From the NCBI RefSeq assembly GCF_963666665.1, contig NZ_OY762999.1:849501-913500 (forward strand): 64,000 bases of DNA, in the 5' to 3' direction. Below the pieces are notes generated by a model. The model saw nothing but the letters and a program-made list of their open reading frames with translations, was not told where the DNA came from and ran no database searches. This DNA comes from Maridesulfovibrio sp. Lineage in GTDB: Bacteria > Desulfobacterota > Desulfovibrionia > Desulfovibrionales > Desulfovibrionaceae. The position numbers were made by a program, and so were the translations under genes. Of this stretch, positions 49,234 through 57,595 are shown in pieces (positions within the stretch are counted from its first letter, which is position 1; each line of letters begins with the position of its first letter).

Positions 49234-50118
49234 CTATAATACAACCAACTCGTATTTCTTCATGAAGTGTACTGGATTGTATGATTCTTTTGCTTTGCGC
49301 AGTCCGGGTTCGCCGAGATCCTGTTCACGGTTAACGAATTTTTTGTCACTGGCGCTGTTTTCGAGGAACATCTGATTGATTGCCTGATAGACGCCTTTAA
49401 AATAGGTGTTCCCTTTTTCAAAATGGATGACGATGGTGTCTTCGCCTAAGGGTTCGGCAATGGTGTAGGCGATGATGCGGTTGTCGATTCGCAGGGTTCC
49501 GCCAGTGAGATTTTTGATGGTGTCCATTTCCTTGAGAACTTTGGCAATGGCTTCGTTCTCAGCGACAAGGGCGGGCGAGAAGTTCTTTTCTTCCTGCCAG
49601 CGATACCAATCAAGCTGCATTTCCAGCACTTCTTCTACGCAATCAGGGGTGATTTCGCGGTATTCGTAGTCATATTTTTTCATGAACTGGCGGTAGAGGT
49701 TCTTCTTTTTATGAAAACGGTTTCCGCGTAGTTCAATGAGTTCCTGTACTGAATATACGTAATCGAAGTGGTCGCGGTTCTCTGTGATTTCGATCTTGTC
49801 TCCAAAGAGATCCTTAAGGTACAGAGCCAGTTTTTCGGGGACACGTGTGAATTTGGTTCCGGGGGTATTCATGAGTTCGCACTTTTCCCAGTCCGCGCTG
49901 AACCAGTCTCCAATTGGAGCCCAATTGATTACTTCAGGTTTGTTCTGGCGAATATGGATGAGTCCGGATTTACCGCAGCTCAGTTCAAGACCGTAATGTT
50001 CGGTCCAGCCCCAGATATTGGCAAAGGTGAAATCAGAGGTACGCTGCGGGCAGGCCGCGAGAGCTTTTTCAAATTCATTCTGACATTCAAGGGTGATAGG
50101 CTTGAATTTATTATTCAT
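49234..50118 (-). CDS. DUF2156 / phosphatidylglycerol lysyltransferase C-terminal-like protein
   Basis: 294 residues with AAGGACC before the ATG. The double GNAT-like fold shows FTFANIWGWTEHYGLELSCG, YVYSVQELIELRGNRFHKKK, NLYRQFMKKYDYEYREITPD, TLRIDNRIIAYTIAEPLGED, TIVIHFEKGNTYFKGVYQAI, and FVNREQDLGEPGLRKAKESY. The R-G-x-x-F-H/K-K-K segment and the terminal NPVHFMKKY are typical of DUF2156 proteins related to MprF lysyl-transferase domains. A lipid or aminoacyl modification role is possible. The gene overlaps the MATE exporter stop by 8 nt. Confidence 0.85.
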   Translation of the reverse strand: MNNKFKPITLECQNEFEKALAACPQRTSDFTFANIWGWTEHYGLELSCGKSGLIHIRQNKPEVINWAPIGDWFSADWEKCELMNTPGTKFTRVPEKLALYLKDLFGDKIEITENRDHFDYVYSVQELIELRGNRFHKKKNLYRQFMKKYDYEYREITPDCVEEVLEMQLDWYRWQEEKNFSPALVAENEAIAKVLKEMDTIKNLTGGTLRIDNRIIAYTIAEPLGEDTIVIHFEKGNTYFKGVYQAINQMFLENSASDKKFVNREQDLGEPGLRKAKESYNPVHFMKKYELVVL

Positions 50119-51502
50119 TGCTGGTCCTTTTATTGTTTTTCTTAATCATGCTGAACTTCTGCCAGTTTCTGCACGAGAATGTGTAAAAAATTATAGATGC
50201 TTGTACCCCTTGTGAGATGAGCATGGCCATCCATATTCCGGTGGCTGAATTCAGTACTTCGTGGCCCAGAAAATAGGCCAGCGGAAGTCTACATCCCCAG
50301 ACGGTGATGGCAAAAATGAACAGGTTGTAGAGGGTTGCGCCAGCTCCGTTTAATGCCCCGGCCATGATCATGGAGGTCAGGGTAAATGGAATGGCGAGCA
50401 TATTATAATAGAGATAGTTTACGGCTTCATCAAGGACCACCTGTTCCGGGGCGATGATGGCGGTTACCGGATAAATCACCTGCCAGAGCAGCAGGGCGGT
50501 AATGCTCAGGAACCCGATAGCCAGAAACAATATTCTATACCCGAACTTCTTGGCCTCGTCAGCTTTGCCGTCACCAAGGTAGTGCCCGATAATAATCGAA
50601 GCAGTCATATTGAAAGCAAATGCCGGCAGGAACAGGATAGACTCAATGCGGATTCCCGCAGTCATGCCTGCCAGCGCGATAACGTTGTTTTCAGGCAGAC
50701 TGGCAGTGATGGAATATAGCACCATGTATCCAGAATGCCAGACCAGCTGCATCAGGCCGCTTGGCCACGCGACTTTGAAAAGGTACGGGAAAGCGCTTTT
50801 CATCCAGCGTAACGGAGCAATGCATTTGCGTCGCAGGTCACCAGATCTGATGAGCACAATGACGTTGAATATGGCACCCATGGTTATTGAACCGAAAGTT
50901 GCCCAAGCCAGTCCTTTGTATCCGAGATTCGGGAATCCCCACATGCCCATTCCGAGTCCTAAGTCACCGATAGTGTTGGTAACCGTGACGATAATCATGC
51001 TGTACAGGGGCAGCATTACCTTTTTTTGGGCCCTGAAGACCGCGTTGGTAATGATCAGCATGTAATAGATGGGTACAAGGTATAGGAATACTTCAATAAA
51101 ATATTCCATCACATAGCGCATTTCCTCGGGGACTTGTAGAATTGTAAGGATTCCATTCCGGTATGGAAAACCTACGGTGAAGATGATCAGTCCCAATATG
51201 GCCCCGATGATGAAGCACAGGCCCACGTAGCGCTTAGCCCGCAGCATCATGCCTGCACCGATGGACTGGCTGATTGCTGCTACCGAGCCGTTGGCTGTGG
51301 CCATGGCGATGACCAGAAAGAAAAAAAGCGACTGGCTGATCATGCCCATGGAGGCTTGAATTTCTCGGCCAAGTTTGGATGCAACCCAGACATCCACAAG
51401 ACCGATCATCAAGTGGAAGAGCATCATCAGTATCTGCGGCCATGACAGGTTCCATATGGTTTTGTATGGAGAGTTGGTCATGTCTGCGGTGGTCATATTC
51501 AT
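50111..51502 (-). CDS. MATE-family multidrug/metabolite exporter
   Basis: 463 residues with about 12 helices in two similar halves. First half: TIWNLSWPQILMMLFHLMIG, LVDVWVASKLGREIQASMGM, GSVAAISQSIGAGMMLRAKR; second half: IRIESILFLPAFAFNMTASI, IIGHYLGDGKADEAKKFGYR. These match the MATE signatures near helices 1-3 and 7-9. It exports cationic compounds or metabolites in exchange for Na+ or H+. The DUF2156 gene starts inside its 3' end, so the two are translationally coupled, an arrangement that might link lipid modification with export. Confidence 0.85.
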   Translation of the reverse strand: MNMTTADMTNSPYKTIWNLSWPQILMMLFHLMIGLVDVWVASKLGREIQASMGMISQSLFFFLVIAMATANGSVAAISQSIGAGMMLRAKRYVGLCFIIGAILGLIIFTVGFPYRNGILTILQVPEEMRYVMEYFIEVFLYLVPIYYMLIITNAVFRAQKKVMLPLYSMIIVTVTNTIGDLGLGMGMWGFPNLGYKGLAWATFGSITMGAIFNVIVLIRSGDLRRKCIAPLRWMKSAFPYLFKVAWPSGLMQLVWHSGYMVLYSITASLPENNVIALAGMTAGIRIESILFLPAFAFNMTASIIIGHYLGDGKADEAKKFGYRILFLAIGFLSITALLLWQVIYPVTAIIAPEQVVLDEAVNYLYYNMLAIPFTLTSMIMAGALNGAGATLYNLFIFAITVWGCRLPLAYFLGHEVLNSATGIWMAMLISQGVQASIIFYTFSCRNWQKFSMIKKNNKRTSNE

Positions 51503-51789
51503 AAGCGGGAAAAACTCCGTATAAATTCAAACGTAGTCAGCCTTATATAGCAGATCCGGTGTAAAAAAATCAGAGGAAAGGCGGATTTGGCTGCGGAGCT
51601 AGGAGTTTAGTTAGAGTTTCAGGAAAAGCAAGAGTTGAACTGGTAGAATCTTATTTTTGCTCTTGCGGCTGATCGTGCCGGTTATAGATTTATTCTCATT
51701 GGTTTGAGGCATGTACTTTGTGCGCTGCTTTGTTTATGTTATCAAAAAAAGTAAACAGAAAGCGAATGTAAATATAAGGAGGCTGAATA

Positions 51790-52197
51790 ATGGCGAGCGA
51801 TGATAATTTCTGTCCTAGGGTGCGATTAAACTTATGGCTGGAAACAGAAGAAGGTATGCTTTTCGGCCTTGGTAGGGCGCAACTGCTGGAGCAGATAGAA
51901 AAACAGGGCTCGCTGAATAAAGCAGCTAAAGCGCTTGGAATGTCCTACCGTGCGGCATGGGGAAGGCTTAAAAACACCGAGGATGTACTCGGTGAATCTC
52001 TGGTGCTTAAAACCCGTGGTCGTAAAGGCTGTAGCCTTACCCCGCTGGGTGAGCGGGTCCTCGAAGACTATCGCCAGTGGGTACAGGAAGTTGAAAATTT
52101 TGCGGTCATGACCGCCCGAAAATCATTTCCTTGGAATGTCGCTTCTTACGACGAAGATATGGAGCGTATTGTTCAGGAGAAAAAAGGTAAGAAGTAA
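51790..52197 (+). CDS. ModE-like winged-helix transcriptional regulator (N-terminal domain only)
   Basis: 135 residues with AAGGAGG upstream. It aligns with the ModE N-terminal DNA-binding domain: LFGLGRAQLLEQIEKQGSLN, KAAKALGMSYRAAWGRLKNT, VLKTRGRKGCSLTPLGERVL, then a dimerisation helix. The molybdate-binding (MOP) domains of full ModE are missing, as in many short LysR-like ModE-N regulators. No molybdate genes are close; the small lipoprotein gene follows 30 nt downstream and may be in the same unit. Confidence 0.85.
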   Translation: MASDDNFCPRVRLNLWLETEEGMLFGLGRAQLLEQIEKQGSLNKAAKALGMSYRAAWGRLKNTEDVLGESLVLKTRGRKGCSLTPLGERVLEDYRQWVQEVENFAVMTARKSFPWNVASYDEDMERIVQEKKGKK

Positions 52198-52227
52198 AGT
52201 TTTTCTTGTTGCCTTCAGGAGAATTTG

Positions 52228-52380
52228 ATGTCTTTTGATTTAAATATATTGAAAACAAAATTACCTGTCTTGGTCCTTGGGTTGCTGCTTTGCTTTTCGT
52301 TTGTGGCTTGCAAAACAGTGGATACATCAGGAGAAGTCTCTGCAACTGTTTCAAATATTGGTGGCGGTAGCAGCAAGTAG
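52228..52380 (+). CDS. 50-residue lipoprotein
   Basis: ATG 52228 follows CAGGAGAATTTG and the frame ends at TAG 52378-52380. The product has a classic lipoprotein signal (LNILKTKLPVLVLGLLLCFS, lipobox FVAC, Cys28) and then only 22 residues: KTVDTSGEVSATVSNIGGGS plus SK. Tiny lipoproteins of this kind are like entericidins or small stress lipoproteins, but no homology is claimed. It was missed by length filters. Its position right after the ModE-like gene suggests coregulation. Confidence 0.65.
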   Translation: MSFDLNILKTKLPVLVLGLLLCFSFVACKTVDTSGEVSATVSNIGGGSSK

Positions 52381-52402
52381 AAAGGCAGATTTGGTTGAGT
52401 CA

Positions 52403-52445
52403 CTAGAACACCCCCTGTTCCATAAGGAGCCGGGGGTGTTTCTTA
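52403..52445 (+). terminator. Terminator, copy 1 of a direct-repeat pair
   Basis: AACACCCCC pairs with GGGGGTGTT around TGTTCCATAAGGAGCC, followed by TCTTATTT. It lies between the small lipoprotein gene and the convergent secreted-protein gene. The flank CTAGAACACCCCCTG recurs at 53442. Confidence 0.7.
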
Positions 52446-52462
52446 TTTATGATGATGTGGGG

Positions 52463-53323
52463 TTATTCCAGTATATAGTCGAGATATTTATTGTCCGAGG
52501 GACGGTCAGTGTTCTGGTTGTTGCCGTTACTATTCGAATTGTCGGGTTTGTCTGTGTCAGGTTTGGGGTCCTGTGTGTTTTGATAAGTGTTTCCAGAGTC
52601 GGGATATTGCGTGTCCTGACTGTTTGAATATGAGTTACCCTGATTCGTGTAAGTAGAGCTCTGGCTGGTCTGGCGTGTGCAGCCCGGTCTGTTCACATTG
52701 ACTGTCGGGTTGATGTTTATGTTGGCATTTGTATTCGGATTGATGCCCGAGCCTTGGTTCGGCAGGCCCTGCTGGTTATTGTTGTAGGTGTTTGAATAAC
52801 CGGAATTTGTAGGTCCTGAAACTCCGGGATAATGCCAGTCGTTCATGGCATTTCGCATCTGAATTCTGACCCGGTCATGTCCTTTCATTGCGTAGCCTAT
52901 GAAAATATAGTTAGTTCCCATGTAGCGTGAAACGACAAGGTATGAGTCATACCATTTTCCATCCCGGTCCCAGCCTGAAAAAAATCTGAGTGTTGCCGGA
53001 TATCCGGAAACGTGTCCCGGCTGTTCGTTTAAAAGCCGTTGGTATGGCAAACCTTTGCTTCTTAAATATTGAGTCCATTTATCAAGCTCTGCGATTATGG
53101 AAGCTGAGGTTGTTTTTGCGTATAATTGAATTATCGCATCATTGGTCGGCGGAGTGCATTGTTTGAGAAGTTGGTTGAGGTCATACTGTGCAGGCGCTCT
53201 TGCTCTTGTTTGCCAGCCGGAAGGACATTGAAGGCCATCGGCCATATTACCGGCGATTGAAACCGGTGTTACTAGGAGGGCTGTCAAAAGTGCCAGAAAA
53301 AATAATCTTATTGCCAATTTCAT
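52463..53323 (-). CDS. Secreted protein with Asn/Ser/Gln/Thr-rich C-terminus
   Basis: ATG 53323 is chosen because GGGAGG sits 6 nt before it; the frame runs 27 nt further upstream without a ribosome site. The 286-residue product has a signal peptide (cut after SIA, about residue 24). Residues 25-160 form a compact domain with cysteine pair(s) (LQCPSGWQTRARAPAQYDLN; LRFFSGWDRDGKWYDSYLVV; YIFIGYAMKGHDRVRI). Residues 170-286 are low-complexity and rich in Asn, Gln, Ser, Thr, Pro, Gly (INPNTNANININPTVNVNRP; YTNQGNSYSNSQDTQYPDSG), typical of surface-exposed, disordered tails. Function not recognised. Confidence 0.7.
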   Translation of the reverse strand: MKLAIRLFFLALLTALLVTPVSIAGNMADGLQCPSGWQTRARAPAQYDLNQLLKQCTPPTNDAIIQLYAKTTSASIIAELDKWTQYLRSKGLPYQRLLNEQPGHVSGYPATLRFFSGWDRDGKWYDSYLVVSRYMGTNYIFIGYAMKGHDRVRIQMRNAMNDWHYPGVSGPTNSGYSNTYNNNQQGLPNQGSGINPNTNANININPTVNVNRPGCTRQTSQSSTYTNQGNSYSNSQDTQYPDSGNTYQNTQDPKPDTDKPDNSNSNGNNQNTDRPSDNKYLDYILE

Positions 53324-53441
53324 TTGCTGCCTCCCGCTTAAATGGTTCATTCCTCTTCTGCTTATAACTCACTCTCAGGATTAATGATAGCAATTGGTGA
53401 CAATAAGCTAAAACGGTAAAGCAGATTAAATTTGTTTTTAA

Positions 53442-53482
53442 CTAGAACACCCCCTGCTCCGTGAAGAGCAGGGGCTGTTTCT
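53442..53482 (-). terminator. Terminator of the acc operon, copy 2 of a direct-repeat pair
   Basis: On the minus strand CAGCCCCTGCTC pairs with GAGCAGGGGGTG around TTCACG, then GTTCTAGTT. It lies about 28 nt after the accDA stop. Sequence and flank are nearly the same as at 52403-52445. Confidence 0.65.
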
Positions 53483-53509
53483 GGGTATGAGGAATAGAGT
53501 GTAGTGGCT

Positions 53510-55768
53510 CTATCTGTAATAGAGGTTGCGGCCACCTACGGTCAGGAAAGCCTGATGCAGGTTGCGGCGGATATCGCGGCGGTCCCAGATGTCCTGAATG
53601 TGACCTCTGGAGAGCGCGTTGTATGCGGAATGGTAATCCGGCGGGATTTCCATACCGGTAGTTTCCTTGATAACACCCGGACCGGCGAAACCGATGCGTG
53701 AAGAGCGCACAGCGTACTGGTAAGGGGAGCAGCCGAGGAAACTTGCCACCGGTCCGGCGTAGGAGTTGGTATCGTAAAGAACGATGTAGAGTCCGCCGGA
53801 CTCAATGTAGCGGCGTACAGCCATGGTTACACGCGGCATCTGGATCAGACCGTTGGTTCCTTCCTGAATACGGATACCGGCAGTACCGTGAACGTATGCG
53901 AGGAAGGGATAACGTTTCTTACCTGCCAGCTCAAGGGCGCGGATGAATTTTTCACCTTCTGCCGCTCCTACGGAACCGCCGCGGAAGGGGGCTACGAGAG
54001 TGGCGCAGGTCACCTTGGTGTGTTTGATGGCACCTTCAAAGGTGATGCAGCCGGACTGAAGCCCGGTTTTGGCTTTTGCGCCGTCCAGCCTTTCCTGAAA
54101 GTTAGGGAAGCCGGTGGGGTTGGCAGAGCATATTGATTTGTTGAATTCACGTACTGTGCCCCAGTCGAAGAGGTTAGCCATGTACCAGCGGTATTCCATG
54201 GGGAAATGGTGTCCGCAGGTGGGGCATACCCCGGCGAATTCGTCGAAAAGGTCACGGGACCAGATTTCGAGACAGCCGTTCTTCTCAGCGTTGGGACAGG
54301 TGATTTCCTTGTCTTCGCTGGCACGGGGGCTGATGTAGTGACGGTAATCAGATGGCGGAGTGTCCGGTTCCGCATCAACGGAAAGCTTGGTCAGTGCCGC
54401 TTCAACTTCAGACACGCTCTTGGTGCTTGCGCCCATCTTGCCGAGGAGCATGTGCTTGAGCTTATCGAACTTGTTGGTCACAACATGCATTTCGTCCTTG
54501 GCTTCATCTGCAAGGGCCTGAATCTTGGACTGGTACTTCCTGATCATGTCGTAGCGTACGGTGGAGTATGCTGCGGCCATGGCATCAACTTTTGCGGAGT
54601 TGAGCTTTTCAAGGAAGGAACGCTTGTCGTCGAAAGCATCCTGTGCCATGCGGCGGTATTTTTTGTAACGCTTCCAGAGCAGCCTGTCTTTTGCATTGGG
54701 GCTGATCTGCCAGCGGACGAATACGGATTCGTCTGTGATATCTTTTTTATTATGGTTCTTGATGGCAGCCTTACTGAAGAGGCGAAGGCCCTTAACGCTC
54801 AGAACCACTTCATCTGTGGCCCGAACTACTTCAGAGCGGACCATCTTGTAGAAATCGAAATGCTCGGGACGTGCGCCAAGTGCAGGCTCACGGATGATTC
54901 CGTCGATATAACCGAAACGCAGGTTGTCGTCCGCAGTAATGCACTGGGATTTGGCACAGGTTTCGATCAGCTCGGCGGGAGCACGTTCTCCACCGCGGAT
55001 ACGGCCTTCAATTGCGGCAGCACCTTCGGGTGAGATAACGGAATAGTAACCGTGGGAAAGCATGAGACGTTTATCGGCCATGGCGATTGCTTCAGCACCA
55101 CCGGAACCGCCTTCGGAAATAACGGAAATGATGGGCACATCAAGACCGCACATTTCGTAGATGTTTTCTGCGATCTGCTGAGCAGCACCGGGGTAATCTT
55201 CCACCGGATAGGAACCGGGGGTGAATACGTAGGTGTGAATGGGAATGTTCTCGCGTGCAGCAACTTTCATGTAGCGCAGGGCGTTGGCATTACCCCACGG
55301 TTTGATACAGCCGCCGTTGCGGAACTCCTGACCGTGGCCCTTTTCCTGACCTACGACCATTACCGGCTGGTTGTGGACTTTCTTGCCCACGCGGCGGGTG
55401 ATGTAGGCCCGGGCGATAACCATGCCGGGGTCGATGCTCATGTCATCCTTACCACCTACGACAGTGTAGTTGTCGTATACGTTTTCAAGGATGTCTTCGA
55501 GGCAGATTCTTTCGGAATGACGTACGATACGGACCTTGTCCATGGCGGACAGGGTTTTGTCGATGTCTTTTTCCAGTACTGCGAGGCTCTCATCGTAAGT
55601 GTTGAGTTTGTCCCACAGCTCTTCCTGAGTCTTATTTATGCTGGTTTCAAGGAAGGCATCAAGCTTGCCTGCGAATGCAGTAAGGCGTCTGTCCTCGGCT
55701 TCACCGAGAATATCACGCGCATACTGGACCCTCTTGATTAACCCGTCCAGTTTCTTTTCTATATCCAT
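53510..55768 (-). CDS. Fused acetyl-CoA carboxylase carboxyltransferase (AccA-AccD)
   Basis: 752 residues. The N-terminal half is AccA-like: a helical lead (KKLDGLIKRVQYARDI), then GKKVHNQPVMVVGQEKGHGQ, IPIHTYVFTPGSYPVEDYPG, VISEGGSGGAEAIAMADKRL, PEGAAAIEGR. A coiled-coil linker (about 350-470) follows. The C-terminal half is AccD-like: a zinc motif CPNAEKNGC...CPTCGHHF, in which the first pair spacing is C-x7-C instead of C-x2-C, FAYVHGTAGIRIQEG-type region (LAYVHGTAGIRIQEGTNGLI), and GFAGPGVIKETTGMEIP. The enzyme makes malonyl-CoA from acetyl-CoA and carboxybiotin. Alpha-before-beta fusions are known in Deltaproteobacteria. It follows accC by 9 nt. Confidence 0.9.
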   Translation of the reverse strand: MDIEKKLDGLIKRVQYARDILGEAEDRRLTAFAGKLDAFLETSINKTQEELWDKLNTYDESLAVLEKDIDKTLSAMDKVRIVRHSERICLEDILENVYDNYTVVGGKDDMSIDPGMVIARAYITRRVGKKVHNQPVMVVGQEKGHGQEFRNGGCIKPWGNANALRYMKVAARENIPIHTYVFTPGSYPVEDYPGAAQQIAENIYEMCGLDVPIISVISEGGSGGAEAIAMADKRLMLSHGYYSVISPEGAAAIEGRIRGGERAPAELIETCAKSQCITADDNLRFGYIDGIIREPALGARPEHFDFYKMVRSEVVRATDEVVLSVKGLRLFSKAAIKNHNKKDITDESVFVRWQISPNAKDRLLWKRYKKYRRMAQDAFDDKRSFLEKLNSAKVDAMAAAYSTVRYDMIRKYQSKIQALADEAKDEMHVVTNKFDKLKHMLLGKMGASTKSVSEVEAALTKLSVDAEPDTPPSDYRHYISPRASEDKEITCPNAEKNGCLEIWSRDLFDEFAGVCPTCGHHFPMEYRWYMANLFDWGTVREFNKSICSANPTGFPNFQERLDGAKAKTGLQSGCITFEGAIKHTKVTCATLVAPFRGGSVGAAEGEKFIRALELAGKKRYPFLAYVHGTAGIRIQEGTNGLIQMPRVTMAVRRYIESGGLYIVLYDTNSYAGPVASFLGCSPYQYAVRSSRIGFAGPGVIKETTGMEIPPDYHSAYNALSRGHIQDIWDRRDIRRNLHQAFLTVGGRNLYYR

Positions 55769-55777
55769 AATGTATTA

Positions 55778-57196
55778 TTAGAATTCCAGTATGTTTGTTG
55801 TTTTCTTGGCCAGAAACTTAAGGTTGGACTTCAGGGATACTTCCTTTCTGTCCTTGCCTTCCAGAACGAATTCATCAAGGAATTCGAGTCCGCGTTTCTT
55901 GGATTCCTCAAGGTCCTTGCCCCAGATGATGGCCAGTGCCAGGTTGGGGTCAAATTCTGTGGGAATCTGGTAGGGCAGGTCTTTTGGGATATGGGTATGC
56001 ATTCTGAGCCAATTATGGTCATCCCAGCGGAGATTCTCGATTTCGCCTGCCCAAGGAGCGAATTTCTCGTCTGTGTCTTCAGCAATGATTCTGTATTCGA
56101 TTCCCACACCTTCGAATGTGATGTCGTCCTGAGTGTAGCCCAGCTCATCCCCGAGGGCGAGTCTGATCTGTTCTTTGATCAGGTTTACGTCCGGGTTGCC
56201 CTTGATGCGTGAAATGGCAGCGGAAACACCGTTTTCAACCTGAATACGGGTGTTTACTTCCATGAGGAAGGGGGCGCCCTTGGGGGTTACAATCCATTCC
56301 CATGTTCCCACGTTGTCATAATTGATTTCACGGGCCATGCTCAGGGAGTGTTCCACAATGTCGTCGAGAACTTTCTTGGCATCAAAGGAATAAGCGATGC
56401 TTTCAGGGAAGAAGCCGGGTGCGACTTCGATCCTCTTCTGGCGTCCGGGGCTCTGTACGGAGCAGTTACGGGTGCCGAAGTGGACATGTTTCTTGCCGGA
56501 GCGTTCGGAAACGATCTGAACTTCAAGGTGGTTGAAGTTGAAGATACGCTGTTCAATAAGTACGCCTTCGTCGTTGAAGGTACGCAGGGAGTAGTTTCTG
56601 ATACGGCGGTAAACCTGACGAAATTCCTCGATGGAATACACTTCGTCAATACCCATACCACCGCCGCCTGCGGATGCCTTTACGAGAACAACGGGATTAC
56701 GTACTCCCTGTTCTTTCTGAAATTCAAACAGGTTGGACGCGATTTCTTCCGCTTCCAGTTCATCGTAAATTGCCCTGTCGGAACCGGGGATGGTGGGAAC
56801 TCCGAGTTTTCTTGCAAGACGTTTGGTGTTAATTTTGTCACCAAGGTCGCGGATTACCCACCAGGAAGGTCCGATGAAGGTCATGGGACGATCCCTTTCG
56901 GTTACCCTGCGGGCAAAACGAAAGTTTTCAGAGAAGAAGCCGTAGCCCGGGTGTACCGCGGTACACATGGTTTCGTCTGCAACGGAGAGGATATCCCCTG
57001 CATCGTTGTAGGATCTGATCATATAGATCGCTTCTTCGCCTCCGAGCTTCCTTGCGAGAGTTACGTGCCCGGAATCCTTGTCCTCTGCCGTGTATACGCT
57101 GACAAAACTGAGTCCGAGATCTTTACATGCCTGCATGATACGCACGGCGATCTCGCCTCGGTTAGCAATAAGTACTTTATCTGTTTTGGGATTCAA
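55778..57196 (-). CDS. accC: Biotin carboxylase subunit of acetyl-CoA carboxylase
   Basis: 472 residues. TTG 57196 is the start, with AGGAG 8 nt upstream; no ATG is close enough. Features: VLIANRGEIAVRIMQACKDL, ATP-grasp VVLVKASAGGGGMGID (about residues 165-180), HLEVQIVSERSGKKHVHFGT, CSVQSPGRQKRIEVAPG, and ETN-type active site written here as MEVNTRIQVENGVSAA. The usual Q-V-E-H is Q-V-E-N, a departure from the E. coli form. It carboxylates biotin on a carrier protein, but the AccB/BCCP gene is not in the window. An 8-bp GTTAGTTA dyad lies upstream. Confidence 0.9.
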   Translation of the reverse strand: MNPKTDKVLIANRGEIAVRIMQACKDLGLSFVSVYTAEDKDSGHVTLARKLGGEEAIYMIRSYNDAGDILSVADETMCTAVHPGYGFFSENFRFARRVTERDRPMTFIGPSWWVIRDLGDKINTKRLARKLGVPTIPGSDRAIYDELEAEEIASNLFEFQKEQGVRNPVVLVKASAGGGGMGIDEVYSIEEFRQVYRRIRNYSLRTFNDEGVLIEQRIFNFNHLEVQIVSERSGKKHVHFGTRNCSVQSPGRQKRIEVAPGFFPESIAYSFDAKKVLDDIVEHSLSMAREINYDNVGTWEWIVTPKGAPFLMEVNTRIQVENGVSAAISRIKGNPDVNLIKEQIRLALGDELGYTQDDITFEGVGIEYRIIAEDTDEKFAPWAGEIENLRWDDHNWLRMHTHIPKDLPYQIPTEFDPNLALAIIWGKDLEESKKRGLEFLDEFVLEGKDRKEVSLKSNLKFLAKKTTNILEF

Positions 57197-57595
57197 AATG
57201 ACTCTCCTGAGTCTTTCTGGTTAATTATATATTATGTTAGTTAAAACTGTTTTTTTCAAAAAAATACGCAACCGTTTTAAGCCAAATAAGGCTTCTGTCA
57301 AGTTAAATATAACTAACACTTACGTAGGTATAATAGGTCCTGCTCTGATTTTTAGGACAAAATTATAACCAGTAAGAGGAGTTAGGTTGGTGGTTTTGTT
57401 GAAAGTTGACCCTAGAGGACTGCTTCAGTTTTTTTGATTAATGAACTCCGCCAGAATTCATTTCAGCTTGCCCTGATAAAACAAACACGTGCATTTCGTC
57501 AAATTCCGAATGAGGGCTATTGTTTATGCCCTTAAAAAGAAAATCCCGCATTTTACATTATAAAATGCGGGATTTATGGCGCTTGTGCAAAAAAA
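57197..57595. other. Intergenic region upstream of accC
   Basis: 399 nt without coding potential. GTTAGTTA (57236-57243) and its inverted copy TAACTAAC (57310-57317), 66 nt apart, lie upstream of accC and could bind a regulator. A terminator for the next upstream gene is at 57543-57580. Confidence 0.5.
57543..57580 (-). terminator. Terminator of the TPR lipoprotein gene
   Basis: AAATCCCGCATTTTA pairs with TAAAATGCGGGATTT; on the minus strand TTTTCTTTTT follows. Very close to the TPR gene stop (57596). Confidence 0.8.
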
